Source: Armatimonadota bacterium (GTDB taxonomy: Bacteria; Armatimonadota; Fimbriimonadia; Fimbriimonadales; Fimbriimonadaceae). From it: a DNA stretch of 64,000 nt. The notes under the pieces are model-generated. The model searched no databases. It saw only the letters and a list, made by a program, of their open reading frames with translations, and was not told where the DNA came from. Both the position numbers and the translations under genes were made by a program. Below, piece after piece: positions 23,705 through 31,590 of this stretch (positions are counted from its first letter, which is position 1; the number at the start of each line of letters is the position of its first letter). The DNA lies in the NCBI GenBank assembly GCA_018268255.1, contig JAFDWX010000003.1:209740-273739 (forward strand), in the 5' to 3' direction.

Positions 23705-23739
23705 GTGGCTGGGCGATTTTTTCGCTCGGCCACTTTTTC
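23705..23739 (+). terminator. Rho-independent terminator after PEP-CTERM gene 2
   Basis: A stem of 12 bases, GTGGCTGGGCGA (23705-23716) with TCGCTCGGCCAC (23722-23733), has two mismatches and a T5 loop. A T-run (23734-23738) follows directly. Confidence 0.85.
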
Positions 23740-23740
23740 T

Positions 23741-23966
23741 GTCACATCTGGCGCCCAAATCGACAATATAGATTGTTCGAGCACTCTCCGCTCGGATAGA
23801 AAGGAGCAAAAATCTTTTGTGGTCGCTTCGATGGTCATATGGGCCATCGGGCGATTCACTTTGTAGAGGGTCCAATTTTTACGTATGCAGCCGAATCGGG
23901 TGCAATCTCAACCTCTCCAAGCAGATCCCTGGTAGCTCAGTGAAGAGCAACCGGGGATTTTGCTTT
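23741..23966 (+). ncRNA. Orphan small transcription unit with PEP-CTERM-type leader
   Basis: A third leader of the same type as those of the two PEP-CTERM genes is present: GTCACA (23741-23746), TATAGATT (23767-23774), a hairpin CGAGC/GCTCG (23778-23794) and GAAAGGAG (about 23799-23806). No normal gene follows. A GTG at 23819 opens a 15-codon frame (MVASMVIWAIGRFTL, stop 23864-23866). A strong hairpin plus T-run ends the unit at about 23961. The RNA would be about 180 nt. It could encode a micro-peptide, act as a small RNA, or be the remnant of a deleted third PEP-CTERM gene. Confidence 0.45.
23924..23966 (+). terminator. Rho-independent terminator of the small unit
   Basis: ATCCC (23925-23929), GGT and GCTC pair in order with GAGC, ACC and GGGAT (23954-23958), with one A.A mismatch, around AGTGAA. 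TTTTGCTTTA follows on the plus strand. The T-run side shows that it serves rightward transcription. It also lies 5-13 bp beyond the stop of the convergent zinc-ribbon gene, and may block both directions. Confidence 0.7.
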
Positions 23967-23970
23967 ATGG

Positions 23971-24939
23971 CTAGAAACCACCCCCGAATGCCTGCAACAT
24001 CCCGCCCGATCCCCCAAAGTCGGAAGAAATCTCGAACCAAGGCTTGGTCTCGTAGTGGTTACAGATTTTAATGACCTCATCGTTTGAGCCCTTGCCCGCC
24101 TCGTCGATACCCTTGCTACTCCCCTTGAGTCCTTCCAGTTTGGCTACTGCCGCAGATGGATCGCTTTGGGCCTCATCCACGATCTGGATCAAGTCGACAA
24201 TTTGCGCACCGGTCTCCGTGATTGCGTTGTCGTACTTGGAATAGAGTGTCGAGCACTCCGCTGGAGGTTGCACGGAACGAAAGTAGTCGCGTACTTGTCG
24301 CCAGTCACTCCGCATGTCGTCCATGTTTGTTTGGACTTTCTTCGCGGGAGTGGCTGAGGAATCTGCGTCGGGATCCATCAAATTCTTGAGCATTTCGGTC
24401 GTGGCACCAGCCGAAAGCTGGGCCAAGAGGGTTTTTGCCACACCCAACTGCTTCATCGCAACTGATCGACGAAGCTTTTCGGTCTCCTCGACGTGCTTAA
24501 GATAGGCCCGAATGTTTTCAGGCATCACCACAGACATGCTTGGCTCCGGCGAGGTGACATGTGTTGCGGGTGAAGATGGCTGGCTCTCAACTCGAGTGAC
24601 CGGCATCGACTCGCCAGACTGCGCTGCCAAAACGGGATTGTTCTTTGCCGCTTGGGCGCGAAGCAGGCCTGCGACACCCAGTCCCAACGCGACAACTGCT
24701 GCGAGCGCAAGCAGCGCATAGGGCCAGTAGTTCTTTCGTTCATAGGGCAGTCCGGCTCCAGGGTGAGCACCGACCGGTGTAGGGGCGTAAGCCGGCTGCT
24801 GCTGGGTGCGTTGCGCAGGTTGCGAACGTAAAGGCTGTTGGCTGGGCGTAGGGGTTACCGCGCCAAAAGAAGCTCCGCACTGCGAACAGAATTTCGCTTG
24901 GTCTGGTTCGATACTTTGGCACTGGTTACAGCGTTTCAT
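23971..24939 (-). CDS. Zinc-ribbon membrane protein
   Basis: The 322-aa protein begins with a zinc ribbon, CNQCQ and CSQCG (C4, C7, C18, C21), then a Gln/Pro-rich linker (about 28-65), one transmembrane helix (PYALLALAAVVALGLGVAGLL, about 73-93) and a soluble C-terminal part that is mostly helical (MPENIRAYLKHVEETEKLRRS onward) and ends in a Gly/Phe-rich tail. By topology the ribbon is probably cytoplasmic and the helical part outside. Function is unknown. It is divergent from the 25141 gene. Confidence 0.7.
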   Translation of the reverse strand: MKRCNQCQSIEPDQAKFCSQCGASFGAVTPTPSQQPLRSQPAQRTQQQPAYAPTPVGAHPGAGLPYERKNYWPYALLALAAVVALGLGVAGLLRAQAAKNNPVLAAQSGESMPVTRVESQPSSPATHVTSPEPSMSVVMPENIRAYLKHVEETEKLRRSVAMKQLGVAKTLLAQLSAGATTEMLKNLMDPDADSSATPAKKVQTNMDDMRSDWRQVRDYFRSVQPPAECSTLYSKYDNAITETGAQIVDLIQIVDEAQSDPSAAVAKLEGLKGSSKGIDEAGKGSNDEVIKICNHYETKPWFEISSDFGGSGGMLQAFGGGF

Positions 24940-25140
24940 GAAGAAGTCTTCCCTTATTTAGACTCGCGCAACTGAACTCTGTGTTCTAGTTTGAGCGAAC
25001 TACCGACAAAATTATCGGTTTCCTATGAGCATTTGGGTACAGAAAGGATTTTGTGGTGCCAAATCCTATTGATCCCTTGTCTAATCGATCGTCATCACGA
25101 AATCAGTAGAAATCACGTCAGATAAGGAAAAAGTACAACA

Positions 25141-25680
25141 ATGGACACATCGAAGCCAAAAATCAGCCGGAATCATCCGCTATACGGCTTCTTCGAGGAC
25201 AAAGTATCGAGGACCGTTGAGCGCCATATTCAGTCGTTCGGGCTATCCACGACTTGTGGGTACCTCACCGACGTCCTTGTCTCGTTCATCCACACAGACT
25301 CCATCTTCTCCATCTGCAAATCCTCCGGAGAGCGGGTCATTTCGGTTGCCGAGATGATCGCTGAAGGCGAAATGCTCGCTTCGGCAGATTCGTTTGAGCG
25401 GGAGCGAGATGTTCACAAACACATCGGCGATTTCATACTGTTCTGGGAAGGGGTGTACCCAGAGTTCCTTCGCCGAATTCGCATGGTTCATGGCCAAGAT
25501 ATCATCTGCAACTATCCTAAACAGGCACAGCAAAGCTACCTCCTCGTGAGCACGTTTGAGCCTCAAACCGCGGGTTACACTCCCGAGGTTTACCGGATAT
25601 TGAGTGAAGGATTCGAAGATTTCACATTCTGCCTTCGCATCATCAGCGACGACTTGGGTCTCGGTCGGCGATTTGCCTAG
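25141..25680 (+). CDS. Hypothetical cytosolic protein, 179 aa
   Basis: I do not recognise this family. The protein has no signal peptide or membrane helix, an N-terminal basic HPLYGFFEDKVSRTVERHI segment and a C-terminal half containing HIGDFILFWEGVYPEFLRRI and YLLVSTFEPQ. Its regular codon use, the GATAAGGAAA purine-rich SD before the ATG and good ORF length support a real gene. It sits between divergent and convergent neighbours, so it is probably a single-gene unit. Confidence 0.65.
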   Translation: MDTSKPKISRNHPLYGFFEDKVSRTVERHIQSFGLSTTCGYLTDVLVSFIHTDSIFSICKSSGERVISVAEMIAEGEMLASADSFERERDVHKHIGDFILFWEGVYPEFLRRIRMVHGQDIICNYPKQAQQSYLLVSTFEPQTAGYTPEVYRILSEGFEDFTFCLRIISDDLGLGRRFA

Positions 25681-25713
25681 CTGGCTAAGGTGCCACCGGC
25701 CACTGGGGATGGC

Positions 25714-27171
25714 CTAGCCAGGGTTGATGCCAAGAGCATCCTGGCAAAATCGCAGTGCGTCCATGGCGAACAGGTTGGACGGGTTGATTTTGAGGCCCTC
25801 TTGGAGCATTGGCAACGCATCTCCATAGCGGCCAGTCTTGACCAAAACCGCGCCCAATCGAACGTAAGTTTCACTGTTGAGAACCGGGCTTTGGATGGAT
25901 GTATCCATGAGATCGCCCAGCGCTTCGCTGGCCTCAAGCGGAAACATCAAACTGCTGGATGAGAGGTCCGACATGATGATGGCTTCCACGGATGCGGCTT
26001 GGTTACAGCGTTCTGCTGCGCGATACCACCGCAGGGCCAAATCTTGATCTCGGGTCCCGCGCTTCCAAACCTGCTCGTACCGGCCACAGGCTTCTCGCCA
26101 GTTGTCAGAGCGTTCGTGAATCTGCGCAGTCAGCTTAAGCGCCGGAACGCCGATATCGATGTGGTCATAGAGTCCTTGGAGTCCTTCAAGAGCCTCTTTG
26201 TCGTGGCCCATCGTCGCAAGCACCAACGCCACGGTATAGGCAGCGTTCTGTTCAAGCATCGCCTCATGCGGGAGGTGGTTCAGAACCTCAAGTGCCTCGT
26301 TAATCTGACCACCCATGGTGAGGATCTGGGCGTGAGCAACGTGAAATAGGGTGCCTGTCGGATCGTATGGTTGAGTGAGATCCGGATCGGAATGTATCTC
26401 GAGGGCCTGGGTAATCACCGAATGCGCCTGAGAGAAATTTCCAAGGCTAAGATGAGTCTCCGCTAGGTGCAGCAAGCTCATGTTGCTGGTGTTGCCCAAC
26501 GAGTGCTCGGTTCGGCAGACTTCGATAACCTGACGATAGCGGCCCAGTCGATAGAGCGCCTGAGCCAGAAGTTGAGTCGCGTCAATGGCCTCGGTCCCCA
26601 TGGAGTAATGAAGAGCTTGCCGTGCACAGGTTTCCACGTGTCGCCAAGAGCGAAGCGAGCAGTAGATCCCCGCCGCGTCCAGCCAGCTCGCAGGATTCTT
26701 GGGTTCCTGATCAATCCAATCGAGAGCAGTACAAAGGCGTTGTTGGTTTGCGAGCCGTGCATCCTCGCGCGGAAGCATGGGACAGGAGACAAAGAAATTC
26801 GGAAGCGAGCCATACGGCTTCCCAAGAGCCTCGCGATGAAAGATGCGGGTTTCCATTCGCAAGGTGTGGGCATCGGTGGCGCACCTAGGCATCTCGACCT
26901 GGACGGTGTAGCGAGCAGGGCCTGAGTTTTCTGTGATGTGGCGCAAAATCTGGACCTCGTCTTTCCCCAGCATCTCGTAGGGGTGAAGGACGATGGCCCA
27001 TGGGTTGAGAGCCCGGGAAAACCAAGTCGGATTGCGATGCTCTGTGAACACCGTTTCTCCCGGTTGGACAAAAATCACATCGTCATCTAGGCTCAGTCGT
27101 GAAAACAGGCCATTGATTCGGGACGATGTCACCGAACTTACAATCGCAAAGGTCAGACCACTAACACGCAT
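25714..27171 (-). CDS. TPR-repeat protein
   Basis: From about residue 155 onward the 485-aa protein is built of helix pairs of TPR type (WLDAAGIYCSLRSWRHVETCARQAL, LLAQALYRLGRYRQVIEVC, LLHLAETHLSLGNFSQAHSVITQAL, YVRLGAVLVKTGRYGDALPMLQEGLKINP). The N-terminal 150 residues (VSSVTSSRINGLF, DDDVIFVQPGETVF, RMETRIFHR) faintly resemble the GT2 glycosyltransferase domain seen before TPRs in some proteins, but the DxD and start region are not convincing. Probably a scaffold or a degenerate transferase. It follows the MerR-like gene closely on the same strand. Confidence 0.65.
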   Translation of the reverse strand: MRVSGLTFAIVSSVTSSRINGLFSRLSLDDDVIFVQPGETVFTEHRNPTWFSRALNPWAIVLHPYEMLGKDEVQILRHITENSGPARYTVQVEMPRCATDAHTLRMETRIFHREALGKPYGSLPNFFVSCPMLPREDARLANQQRLCTALDWIDQEPKNPASWLDAAGIYCSLRSWRHVETCARQALHYSMGTEAIDATQLLAQALYRLGRYRQVIEVCRTEHSLGNTSNMSLLHLAETHLSLGNFSQAHSVITQALEIHSDPDLTQPYDPTGTLFHVAHAQILTMGGQINEALEVLNHLPHEAMLEQNAAYTVALVLATMGHDKEALEGLQGLYDHIDIGVPALKLTAQIHERSDNWREACGRYEQVWKRGTRDQDLALRWYRAAERCNQAASVEAIIMSDLSSSSLMFPLEASEALGDLMDTSIQSPVLNSETYVRLGAVLVKTGRYGDALPMLQEGLKINPSNLFAMDALRFCQDALGINPG

Positions 27172-27185
27172 GGTTCCCTTGGATC

Positions 27186-27470
27186 TTAAGCAGCTCGATT
27201 TCGTAGGTTGCGCAAGTACTTGAGAGCACCGGCGATGCTGAACATCTCTTCGCGCAGAAGTCGCTTGAGCAAGAATACGGTCTGAATATCTTCGGGTCGA
27301 TAGCGTCGCTGGCCACCAGAAGTCCGTAGGGGCCTCAAGAATTCGCTAAATTCGCGCTCCCAATATCGAAGCGTGTGTATTTCAATGCCGGTGATCTGAC
27401 TGGCAGCGCTGATGCTGACCGTCTGTTCACTTTTCCCGTTTCGACGCAAAATCCCCATATCTCTTGTCAT
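27186..27470 (-). CDS. MerR-family transcriptional regulator
   Basis: A compact MerR-type helix-turn-helix is visible: VSISAASQITGIEIHTLRYWEREFSEFLRPLRTSGGQRRYRPEDIQTVFLLKRLL. It has the canonical HTLRYWER(E)F and GGQRRY elements. The remainder is a short helix; there is no long coiled coil or effector domain, so it is a minimal DNA-binding MerR. I use the ATG at 27470 (MTRDMGILRR); an in-frame ATG at 27536 would add 22 residues of non-conserved sequence. It lies between the TPR and GNAT genes, all on the minus strand and likely one operon. Confidence 0.8.
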   Translation of the reverse strand: MTRDMGILRRNGKSEQTVSISAASQITGIEIHTLRYWEREFSEFLRPLRTSGGQRRYRPEDIQTVFLLKRLLREEMFSIAGALKYLRNLRNRAA

Positions 27471-27574
27471 GCCGCTTTCATGCGGAGCGCGATTTAGTGG
27501 TCGCGCCGGTATTTGTATCGGCGAGTTCAGCGTCAAAGCTCAGTCCCAGCGGCTTTATGCGCCCACGGGAGACG

Positions 27575-28492
27575 CTATTTTGACCACCGATAACGGCAGT
27601 CCGGAGTCTTCTCTTCGTTTGAAGACCCATCGGTCTCCTCCACCAATGAGAATCCAAACCGCTGATAGAACTGGCGTGCAAACTGGTTGTCGCGAAAGAC
27701 CCAAAGTTCCAGATGTCCATCGGCATGGTCCAACGCATTGCGCAGAAGCGACGATCCAACTCCCCGATCCTGTGCACTTGGATCGACATAAAGGTGGTTG
27801 ATCCACCCGTCTTCCACGGTAATGAAGCCAAGAATTTTATCGCCCATTCGAGCTAGGACAGAGTGGGCTGCCACTCGGTGAGTAAAGTAATGGATCGTTT
27901 CCTCTTCGGTATGGACGATCGGAAGCCATGGCATTGCAACGCGCCTGGACTCCATATGGATCTGCGCGAGGATTGGCCCATCTGCGGCCGTCCCTGGCGA
28001 AAGCTCAAACGAAAGCAACGGCAAATGGAGTTCAATCTCGTCCCGAATCGGAAGGTTGTGGTCGCCGAAGTAGGGGATCGAGGGCTTGGAGACTCGTGCT
28101 TGGGTGATCGCATCCGGATACAGGCGGTGGAGCCGAAATCCACGCTTTTGATAAAATGCCAGCCCATCGATATTGTCGTTGCTGGTGAAAACCGTGACCA
28201 AGGTCAAACCCAGGTGCTTGGCGTGTTCGCAGGCAACCTGGATCAGCCTCGTTCCGATTCCTTGGCCTCTCGGCTCCGCGTTAAGCGTGAGGATTTCGAG
28301 TCGATCTGAGTGGACCAGCACGGTGAGAACGCCCACCAGGTGATTCCCGATATAGGCCACGATTTTGGGGAGCGGCGCGGGATCGATGAACTCGCCAGCA
28401 CGGTCGATCAACGATCCCCATTCCTCTGTTACCCATTCCGTGGGCTCAGGATCGCCGTCTTCCGCCCACCGAATCTGAAGTTCCAACCCCAT
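27575..28492 (-). CDS. Double-domain GNAT acetyltransferase
   Basis: The protein has two GNAT folds in tandem. In the first (about residues 1-150), VGVLTVLVHSDRLEILTLNAEPRGQGIGTRLI holds the acetyl-CoA loop RGQGIG; in the second (about 160-300), ILGFITVEDGWINHLYVDPSAQDRGVGSSLL holds QDRGVG, followed by FYQRFGFSLVEE. I start at MGLELQIRWAE (28492), 8 bp after the upstream stop at 28501; a longer frame from 28615 overlaps that gene. Substrate unknown; the doubled domain may be one active and one structural copy. Confidence 0.85.
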   Translation of the reverse strand: MGLELQIRWAEDGDPEPTEWVTEEWGSLIDRAGEFIDPAPLPKIVAYIGNHLVGVLTVLVHSDRLEILTLNAEPRGQGIGTRLIQVACEHAKHLGLTLVTVFTSNDNIDGLAFYQKRGFRLHRLYPDAITQARVSKPSIPYFGDHNLPIRDEIELHLPLLSFELSPGTAADGPILAQIHMESRRVAMPWLPIVHTEEETIHYFTHRVAAHSVLARMGDKILGFITVEDGWINHLYVDPSAQDRGVGSSLLRNALDHADGHLELWVFRDNQFARQFYQRFGFSLVEETDGSSNEEKTPDCRYRWSK

Positions 28493-28500
28493 CTGGGCCA

Positions 28501-30108
28501 CTATGGAGCTCCCAACACTTGACCGCAAGACTTCGCAAACCGAGAAATGGCTTGCCACTTTGGAGAGTTGCTCGGGTTTTCGTCGGCATATTGAAGTGCG
28601 CCCCAACTCCCCCACTTACTCCAATTGCTGACCGACGAGAAATAAGCGAAGAGGCCGCCCCCTTTTTTCTTCCAATGTGCAAAATAGGCGTCGTACAACT
28701 TGCCCATGCGGGGGTCTGCGTTGGCCTGATGGAAGAGGCGCGTCACCTTGTCGTTGTTCTCTCCACCCTGGATCCCCACCAAATGCTGTCCTCCCTCGTA
28801 TGCTAGGAGTTCGAGACTGTATTTTTTGGCGATCCGAGCGTTCTTGTCGACGAATTCGAGAGCTGTTGGCAGCGCCTGGCTCTCGAGCGCTCTAAAGAGC
28901 TGATCCAGGTTCCAGTCTTGGACTTCCGAATCATTTGGCGTCGTGTTTGGACCAGCCACAAAACCCATGTATGGAGCAATGGCAAGTGCATCCGCATGCT
29001 TGTAGGCATCGTTCCATGTGACCACCTGTTCCGAAACGAAGTCGTTCGCTGCGAATCCGGGAAGAATGCGGACCAGCCGTTGGTGTCCACCGAAAACCTC
29101 TTCCCAAATTTTGAAGATCTCTACAGATCGCTGCGCGGTGTATCGCCAGCCCGCTCCCCACGGTTGAGGGTCCAGTTTCAGTGCCAAGCCCTGATCGCAC
29201 GCATATTTGCACTGCGCGAACTGGCTGTTCCAGACTTCATTCGAATATTCGATAAAGACTCTTCGCGAGGGGTCTAGGGTTTCTTTCACTGTCTTGGCGA
29301 AGTTTCGGACATAGTCGTCATCCGCGAGGTGAGGCATGCAGAACCACGGGTCTGCACCGATTCGGTTGGACAGATCGACCATGGTTTCGACGGGGGCTCC
29401 TTTGTTGGTCCACGTTGCATCGGAGACTTTTGGGCGATCCGACCAACGAGCTATTTTGGAGTCGTTGGTGGCCATCCAGTCCATAAACCGAATGGCAGAG
29501 ACGCCTTTCCAGCGTTTCAGGAACGTTGGATTAAACCCACCTGGGGCTGACTTGGGTCCGTGACCAGGCAAGTACACACGAATATTGCGGACGTAGTCAT
29601 TGGGATCAGTTTTGAGGATCTTGAGGAAAAAGCCTCCCTTTTGGGAGTCAGCCTCAAACTCCATTCTGCCCTGCTCGTTTGCAGTGACGCGAGCGTTGAA
29701 CATCCCCAACTCGCCCTTGCCGTCGTAAAGCACGGTGTAGGTTCCCGAGGGGTAGTGGCCGCCTTCGATGGTGTTCATCGGTGTTTCGGCCCAGGTACCG
29801 GGTTCCAAAGACTTCACCCAACCGCTTGCGTCAAGATTCAACTTCGGCCCTTGTCCCCAGCCTGCGCCTTCTCGTTGACTAATCCATGTTCGACTCAGTC
29901 GAAACACGTCAACGAACGGCAACTCGGTGTTCCAATCGGCTAGACCAGCGAGGTTTATTGCCAGGCTCGGTTGACCAGGATCGGTCGCGCTGAGGTTGGA
30001 TTTCGACTGAGGAGTTTGTTCGCTGCAACCCGCGATAGGGAGGAGCACGAGAGCTAGTATCAACGCTGCGTTGCGAATCGGCGCAAGAATTCCGGTTTTC
30101 AGCTTCAT
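28501..30108 (-). CDS. Lipoprotein, putative glycan-active secreted protein
   Basis: I start at MKLKTGILAPIRNAALILALVLLPIAGC (30108), which gives a lipoprotein signal with cysteine at residue 28; earlier in-frame codons have no support. The 535-aa protein carries motifs of a family of exported proteins often found with carbohydrate-binding modules: RFMDWMATNDSKI, WFCMPHLADDDYVRNFA, FIEYSNEVWNSQFAQ (likely catalytic-type Glu in a TIM-barrel-like context), LAIAPYMG and LLAYEGGQHLV (a second Glu). This layout resembles clan GH-A-like enzymes, though the family has no assigned reaction I can name. It starts an operon of four minus-strand genes. Confidence 0.7.
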   Translation of the reverse strand: MKLKTGILAPIRNAALILALVLLPIAGCSEQTPQSKSNLSATDPGQPSLAINLAGLADWNTELPFVDVFRLSRTWISQREGAGWGQGPKLNLDASGWVKSLEPGTWAETPMNTIEGGHYPSGTYTVLYDGKGELGMFNARVTANEQGRMEFEADSQKGGFFLKILKTDPNDYVRNIRVYLPGHGPKSAPGGFNPTFLKRWKGVSAIRFMDWMATNDSKIARWSDRPKVSDATWTNKGAPVETMVDLSNRIGADPWFCMPHLADDDYVRNFAKTVKETLDPSRRVFIEYSNEVWNSQFAQCKYACDQGLALKLDPQPWGAGWRYTAQRSVEIFKIWEEVFGGHQRLVRILPGFAANDFVSEQVVTWNDAYKHADALAIAPYMGFVAGPNTTPNDSEVQDWNLDQLFRALESQALPTALEFVDKNARIAKKYSLELLAYEGGQHLVGIQGGENNDKVTRLFHQANADPRMGKLYDAYFAHWKKKGGGLFAYFSSVSNWSKWGSWGALQYADENPSNSPKWQAISRFAKSCGQVLGAP

Positions 30109-30164
30109 CTCTGGACTTGCCGCTAGCTTACTTTCAAGGGATACGGGGCCACGCTTCACGTACA

Positions 30165-31034
30165 ATGAATCCAATGATTTCCGCTGCGCTATTTTCTATC
30201 GGATTGGGTCTGTACGTCGCTACCGCCTTGCCAGAACAGCCTCAATTTGAGCTCGGCCCAGACGATAAGCCTGCTTTTCCCGCTGCTCCTCGGGGATTTG
30301 ATGCCGTGCGGAACGACGTTCCACACGGCGAAGTCAAGACCGTTGAATACCAATCCAAATCGGTAGGTACGACCCGGAAGATGGTGGTTTACACGCCACC
30401 CAATTACGACGTGAAAAAGCACTATCCGGTCCTGTACCTTCTCCACGGCATAGGGGGAACCGAAGAAGAGTGGTTGTATGCTGGGGCGGTGCCCGCAATC
30501 ATGGACAACCTATATGCGGAGAATAAGGCTGAGCCGATGATCGTGGTGATGCCCAACGGACGGGCCCAGAAGAACGATCGCGCAGAAGGAGATGTGTTCC
30601 GATCGGCACCTGCCTTTTCGGAATTCGACAAGGACTTGTTCGGCAGCATCATTCCGTTTATCGAATCCCACTACTCAGCGAAGAAGGACAGGCAGAATCG
30701 AGCCCTCGCCGGACTCTCTATGGGTGGCGGACAGTCCCTTAACTTCGGACTCCCGCACCCGGAAGCGTTTGCCTGGGTTGGAGGTTTTTCTTCTGCGCCC
30801 AACACTCTGCCGGCAGCAAAGCTGGTTCCCGATCCCAAAAAGCTGAAGAATATGGGTCTCATCTGGGTTTCCTGCGGCGATCGAGATGGTCTGTTCAAGA
30901 TCAGCCAGACGATGCATCGGTATCTGAAAGAGAAAGGGGTCTCTCACATCTGGCACGTGGACTCGGGTGAGCACAATTGGCCTGTTTGGAGGAACGACTT
31001 GTACTTGTTTACGCAGCGTATTTTTCGCAAGTAG
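30165..31034 (+). CDS. Secreted CE1-type esterase (esterase D/feruloyl-acetylxylan family)
   Basis: The 289-aa protein starts with a signal peptide (MNPMISAALFSIGLGLYVATA). The alpha/beta-hydrolase core follows: YPVLYLLHGIGGTEEEW, MIVVMPNGRAQ, the nucleophile elbow LAGLSMGGGQSLNF, IWVSCGDRDGLF with the acid residue, and HVDSGEHNWPVW with the histidine. This is the PF00756 type, including acetylxylan and feruloyl esterases, that remove side groups from hemicellulose. The start choice (30165 or 30174) is not fixed by an SD. It is divergent from the lipoprotein gene. Confidence 0.88.
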   Translation: MNPMISAALFSIGLGLYVATALPEQPQFELGPDDKPAFPAAPRGFDAVRNDVPHGEVKTVEYQSKSVGTTRKMVVYTPPNYDVKKHYPVLYLLHGIGGTEEEWLYAGAVPAIMDNLYAENKAEPMIVVMPNGRAQKNDRAEGDVFRSAPAFSEFDKDLFGSIIPFIESHYSAKKDRQNRALAGLSMGGGQSLNFGLPHPEAFAWVGGFSSAPNTLPAAKLVPDPKKLKNMGLIWVSCGDRDGLFKISQTMHRYLKEKGVSHIWHVDSGEHNWPVWRNDLYLFTQRIFRK

Positions 31035-31061
31035 GCAGTGGAAATCGGGTGGCGGATGAAC

Positions 31062-31496
31062 CTAGTCGCCCAGATAAATCGGACCGCTGGATATCCAGCC
31101 GACGATCATCACCAATACTTCCGACACGAGAAGACCCCACATGAAACGCCCGACATTGGGGTTGTCCTCATCCACCCATTGGTCGCGTCTTAGATATTCG
31201 ATTCTCCATCCACATCCCGTTCCCCAGGACAATGGGACAACGGTTAGGAGCCCGTAGAGAATGAGTGCGCCACCCAGCTGGAAGATAAAGTCCTTGACGT
31301 CAGCCGATTGCGAAAATTCAAGGTACTTCACCAAACTTCCCACGTGAAAGGCGAGAAGAAAAGTCGTGGGGATGAGGAATACAGCAACGGTTATATGCTT
31401 GACTCTTCTTGTCCGAGCGAGAAGCATGGGTATGGCAAAAATGAGGATCGCGAGTGCGATTTCCGCCAAGCCTAACAGAGCCACATATCTCAACAA
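31062..31496 (-). CDS. Four-helix membrane protein, hypothetical
   Basis: A 144-aa integral membrane protein with hydrophobic segments at about 5-27, 36-55, 69-90 and 117-138, and a short charged loop (GWRIEYLRRDQWVDEDNPNVG) between the last two. No enzyme motif is seen. It lies convergent to the esterase gene; its promoter would be in 31497-31590. Unknown function. Confidence 0.6.
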   Translation of the reverse strand: MLRYVALLGLAEIALAILIFAIPMLLARTRRVKHITVAVFLIPTTFLLAFHVGSLVKYLEFSQSADVKDFIFQLGGALILYGLLTVVPLSWGTGCGWRIEYLRRDQWVDEDNPNVGRFMWGLLVSEVLVMIVGWISSGPIYLGD

Positions 31497-31590
31497 CGGT
31501 TTCTCTGATCACTTGGTGGCAGGAGCGCATCGCACCTCGGAACAATAGCGTGCTTTACGCTTTCAAAAACTGCATTCCGACCGCAATCCT

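Noticed and set aside
23817-24071. 84-codon frame in the orphan leader region
   Set aside because: It runs through the terminator hairpin and opposite the zinc-ribbon gene, and its start codon is TTG; composition looks non-coding.
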